A DNA stretch of 23,408 bases from CAYLZN01 sp964387935. GTDB lineage: Bacteria > Acidobacteriota > Vicinamibacteria > Vicinamibacterales > JAFNAJ01. Positions 22,536 through 23,408 of the stretch are shown here, piece by piece. The stretch covers positions 1-23,408 of the forward strand of contig CAYLZN010000054.1 of the NCBI GenBank assembly GCA_964387935.1. The letters run 5' to 3'. The notes below the pieces were generated by a model. It made no database searches. It worked only from the letters and a program-made list of their open reading frames with translations, and was not told the DNA's origin. The position numbers and the translations under genes are program-made. Every line of letters begins with the position of its first letter. Positions within the stretch are counted from its first letter, which is position 1.

Positions 22536-22820
22536 TCAAGGGGTCAGTAGGATGAGCGCTCGCTGGCAGCGGGGTAGACGGCGGAGACCCCCGGGGGGGC
22601 GATCCCCTCGGGGGTCTCGTCGCGTCAGCGGACCGGCCGGACCGTCGCCGGGAGGTCCCCCGAGCCGACCAGCGTCGGATGCACCCACCGCAGGGCTGGT
22701 GCCGGGTCGGTGCGTGGCCCGGTCCAGCTCGATCCACAGCCGCGGCCACCGCTCGGTGATCGCCCGCTCGTAGGCGCGCAGCTCGCCCGCCCACGCCACG
22801 GCCGGGTCGGTGCGGGTCAC
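22536..22820 (-). CDS. Small protein downstream of the helix-turn-helix gene
   Basis: A 94-residue protein of unknown function read leftward. Its GTG at 22820-22818 overlaps the helix-turn-helix stop (GTGA), which is good evidence for the start. Residues about 5-35 are a charged, aromatic helix (DPAVAWAGELRAYERAITER, then WPRLWIELDRATHR). The rest is Gly/Pro/Arg-rich with little structure (GRLGGPPGDGPAGPL ...), ending LPRCQRALILLTP. The last third is encoded across the hairpin at 22584-22618, so this end may be poorly conserved. The helical N-terminus looks like real coding sequence. Confidence 0.6.
   Translation of the reverse strand: MTRTDPAVAWAGELRAYERAITERWPRLWIELDRATHRPGTSPAVGASDAGRLGGPPGDGPAGPLTRRDPRGDRPPGGLRRLPRCQRALILLTP
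22584..22618. terminator. Second hairpin sharing the terminator arm
   Basis: GAGACCCCC (22584-22592) pairs with GGGGGTCTC (22610-22618); inside the loop GGGG can pair with CCCC. The right arm and what follows, GGGGGTCTCGTCGCGTC at 22610-22626, are identical to 22498-22514 of the first terminator. It lies within the 3' end of the leftward small gene and could act as a back-up terminator for rightward transcripts. Confidence 0.65.
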
Positions 22821-23014
22821 CGGGCCCGTCCGGTCTCGACCGCCCACACCCGGACGGTTTCCCACCACCACGCCGGCCGGCCCCCCACCGTCAGGTCAGG
22901 GGGCGGGAACCGGCGCCGCTGGCGCCACTGCTGGACGGTCTGGTAGCCGACACCGAGACGCTCCGCGATCTCACCCATCCCCACCGGCTCGCCGGTACCA
23001 CGTCGACGGGCCAT
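22817..23014 (-). CDS. Helix-turn-helix DNA-binding protein (excisionase/MerR-like)
   Basis: A 65-residue protein read leftward from ATG 23014-23012. Residues about 12-35, GMGEIAERLGVGYQTVQQWR then QRRRFPPPD, are a helix-turn-helix of the small AlpA/excisionase type, where a recognition helix is followed by a 'FP.P' wing. GGRPAWWWETVRVWA at 44-58 completes the wing ('g.p.W....v..Wa'). GAGGTG lies about 9 nt upstream of the ATG inside the pentapeptide gene, and the gap to that gene's stop is 2 nt. It may regulate this operon or serve in excision, although no integrase is visible in the window. Confidence 0.82.
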   Translation of the reverse strand: MARRRGTGEPVGMGEIAERLGVGYQTVQQWRQRRRFPPPDLTVGGRPAWWWETVRVWAVETGRAR

Positions 23015-23016
23015 CG

Positions 23017-23408
23017 CTACAGCACCTCGGCAGGAAGGTCGGCGCCGGGCAGGTAAGCGCCGCGCAGGTCGGCGTTGCGCAGGTAAGCGCCGGTCAGGAC
23101 GGCGCCGCGCAGGTCGGCGCCGCGCAGGTCGGCGTCGGTCAGGTCGGCGTCGGTCAGGTCGGCGTCGGTCAGGTCGGCGTAGCGCAGGTCGGCGTCGGTC
23201 AGGTCGGCGCCGTGCAGGTCGGCGCCGGGCAGGTAAGCGCCGCGCAGGTCGGCGCCGCGCAGGTCGGCGCCGCGCAGGACGGCGTCGGTCAGGTCGGCGT
23301 CGGTCAGCACGGCGTAGCGCAGGTCGGCGTTGCGCAGGTCGGCGTTGCGCAGGTCGGCGCCGCGCAGGCCGGCGCCGCTCAGGACGGCGTCGGTCAGGTC
23401 GGCGTCGG
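23017..23408 (-). CDS. Pentapeptide-repeat protein (partial, cut by window edge)
   Basis: A leftward frame open to the right edge and ending at TAG 23019-23017. The visible 129 residues are 25 uninterrupted pentapeptides of the A(D/V/Y)LXX type (GADLR, DADLT, GAYLP, NADLR) and a final AEVL. The true start is outside the window; the GTG at 23310 is only an internal codon. Such repeats fold as a right-handed square beta-helix; 25 units give about six turns. Some family members (Qnr, MfpA) mimic DNA and bind gyrase; most have unknown roles. The surface has many Asp and Arg, but a DNA-mimic role cannot be claimed from this. It is the first visible gene of an operon with the helix-turn-helix protein. 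Confidence 0.9.
   Translation of the reverse strand, partial: DADLTDAVLSGAGLRGADLRNADLRNADLRYAVLTDADLTDAVLRGADLRGADLRGAYLPGADLHGADLTDADLRYADLTDADLTDADLTDADLRGADLRGAVLTGAYLRNADLRGAYLPGADLPAEVL
23030..23408. repeat. 15-bp tandem repeat (coding minisatellite)
   Basis: The pentapeptide gene is a near-perfect 15-bp tandem array at the DNA level. On the + strand the units read like GCGCAGGTCGGCGCC or GTCAGGTCGGCGTCG and some differ by only one to three bases. The array continues past the window edge. Low divergence points to recent unit duplication or frequent recombination between units. Confidence 0.9.

Noticed and set aside
22552..22773. Rightward ATG frame after the terminator, with GTAGG upstream
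   Set aside because: The translation is Arg/Pro/Ser-rich, passes through the second hairpin and lies opposite the better-supported leftward small gene coupled to the helix-turn-helix gene.
23030..23408. CRISPR-like array
   Set aside because: Repeat units are contiguous 15-bp copies without unique spacers and encode pentapeptides in an open frame.

Overview
The window is the late (structural and lysis) region of a tailed phage or prophage with a long, non-contractile tail. The base composition is very GC-rich, with codon third positions mostly G or C, many GTG starts and mostly TGA stops. The terminase, portal, tape-measure, amidase and holin proteins are of the kinds found in phages of Actinobacteria, so an actinobacterial host is the best inference; I cannot name the genus. 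No integrase, repressor or attachment site is visible, so the sequence does not tell a free phage from a prophage.

Layout on the + strand. Positions 43-5184 hold DNA packaging and head genes: terminase small and large subunits, a 52-residue membrane protein, HK97-type portal, prohead protease and major capsid protein, closed by a strong hairpin at 5192-5226. Positions 5266-8117 hold head-tail connector, neck and tail-completion genes, the major tail protein and a tail assembly chaperone pair made by a programmed -1 frameshift at 7788-7794. Positions 8122-17303 hold the tape measure, a mosaic distal tail protein, a tail hub protein, a glycosyltransferase and a beta-helix tail spike-like protein. 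Positions 17532-19248 are the lysis cassette: amidase endolysin, a small zinc-ribbon protein, a membrane/coiled-coil protein and a holin. Positions 19250-22427 return to host-contact genes: two fibre-type proteins, a small unknown protein, a double chitin-binding-type module, a TIM-barrel glycoside hydrolase and another zinc-ribbon protein. A 14-bp stem terminator at 22459-22506 ends this transcript.

From 22536 to the right edge the coding strand flips. A leftward operon carries a pentapeptide-repeat protein (cut by the window edge), a helix-turn-helix protein 2 nt downstream of it, and a small protein whose GTG start overlaps the helix-turn-helix stop. This converges on the structural operon.

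Most + strand genes are joined by 1- or 4-nt start/stop overlaps (ATGA, GTGA, TGATG), so they form a translationally coupled late operon. The most interesting points are: the same GYVLD...GGPYWKG repeat in both the distal tail protein and the C-terminus of the endolysin; a zinc ribbon reachable only through the chaperone frameshift; a sugar-adding enzyme and a sugar-cleaving enzyme in one tail region; and the leftward pentapeptide/helix-turn-helix operon. All family names rest on motif recognition; no database search was possible.
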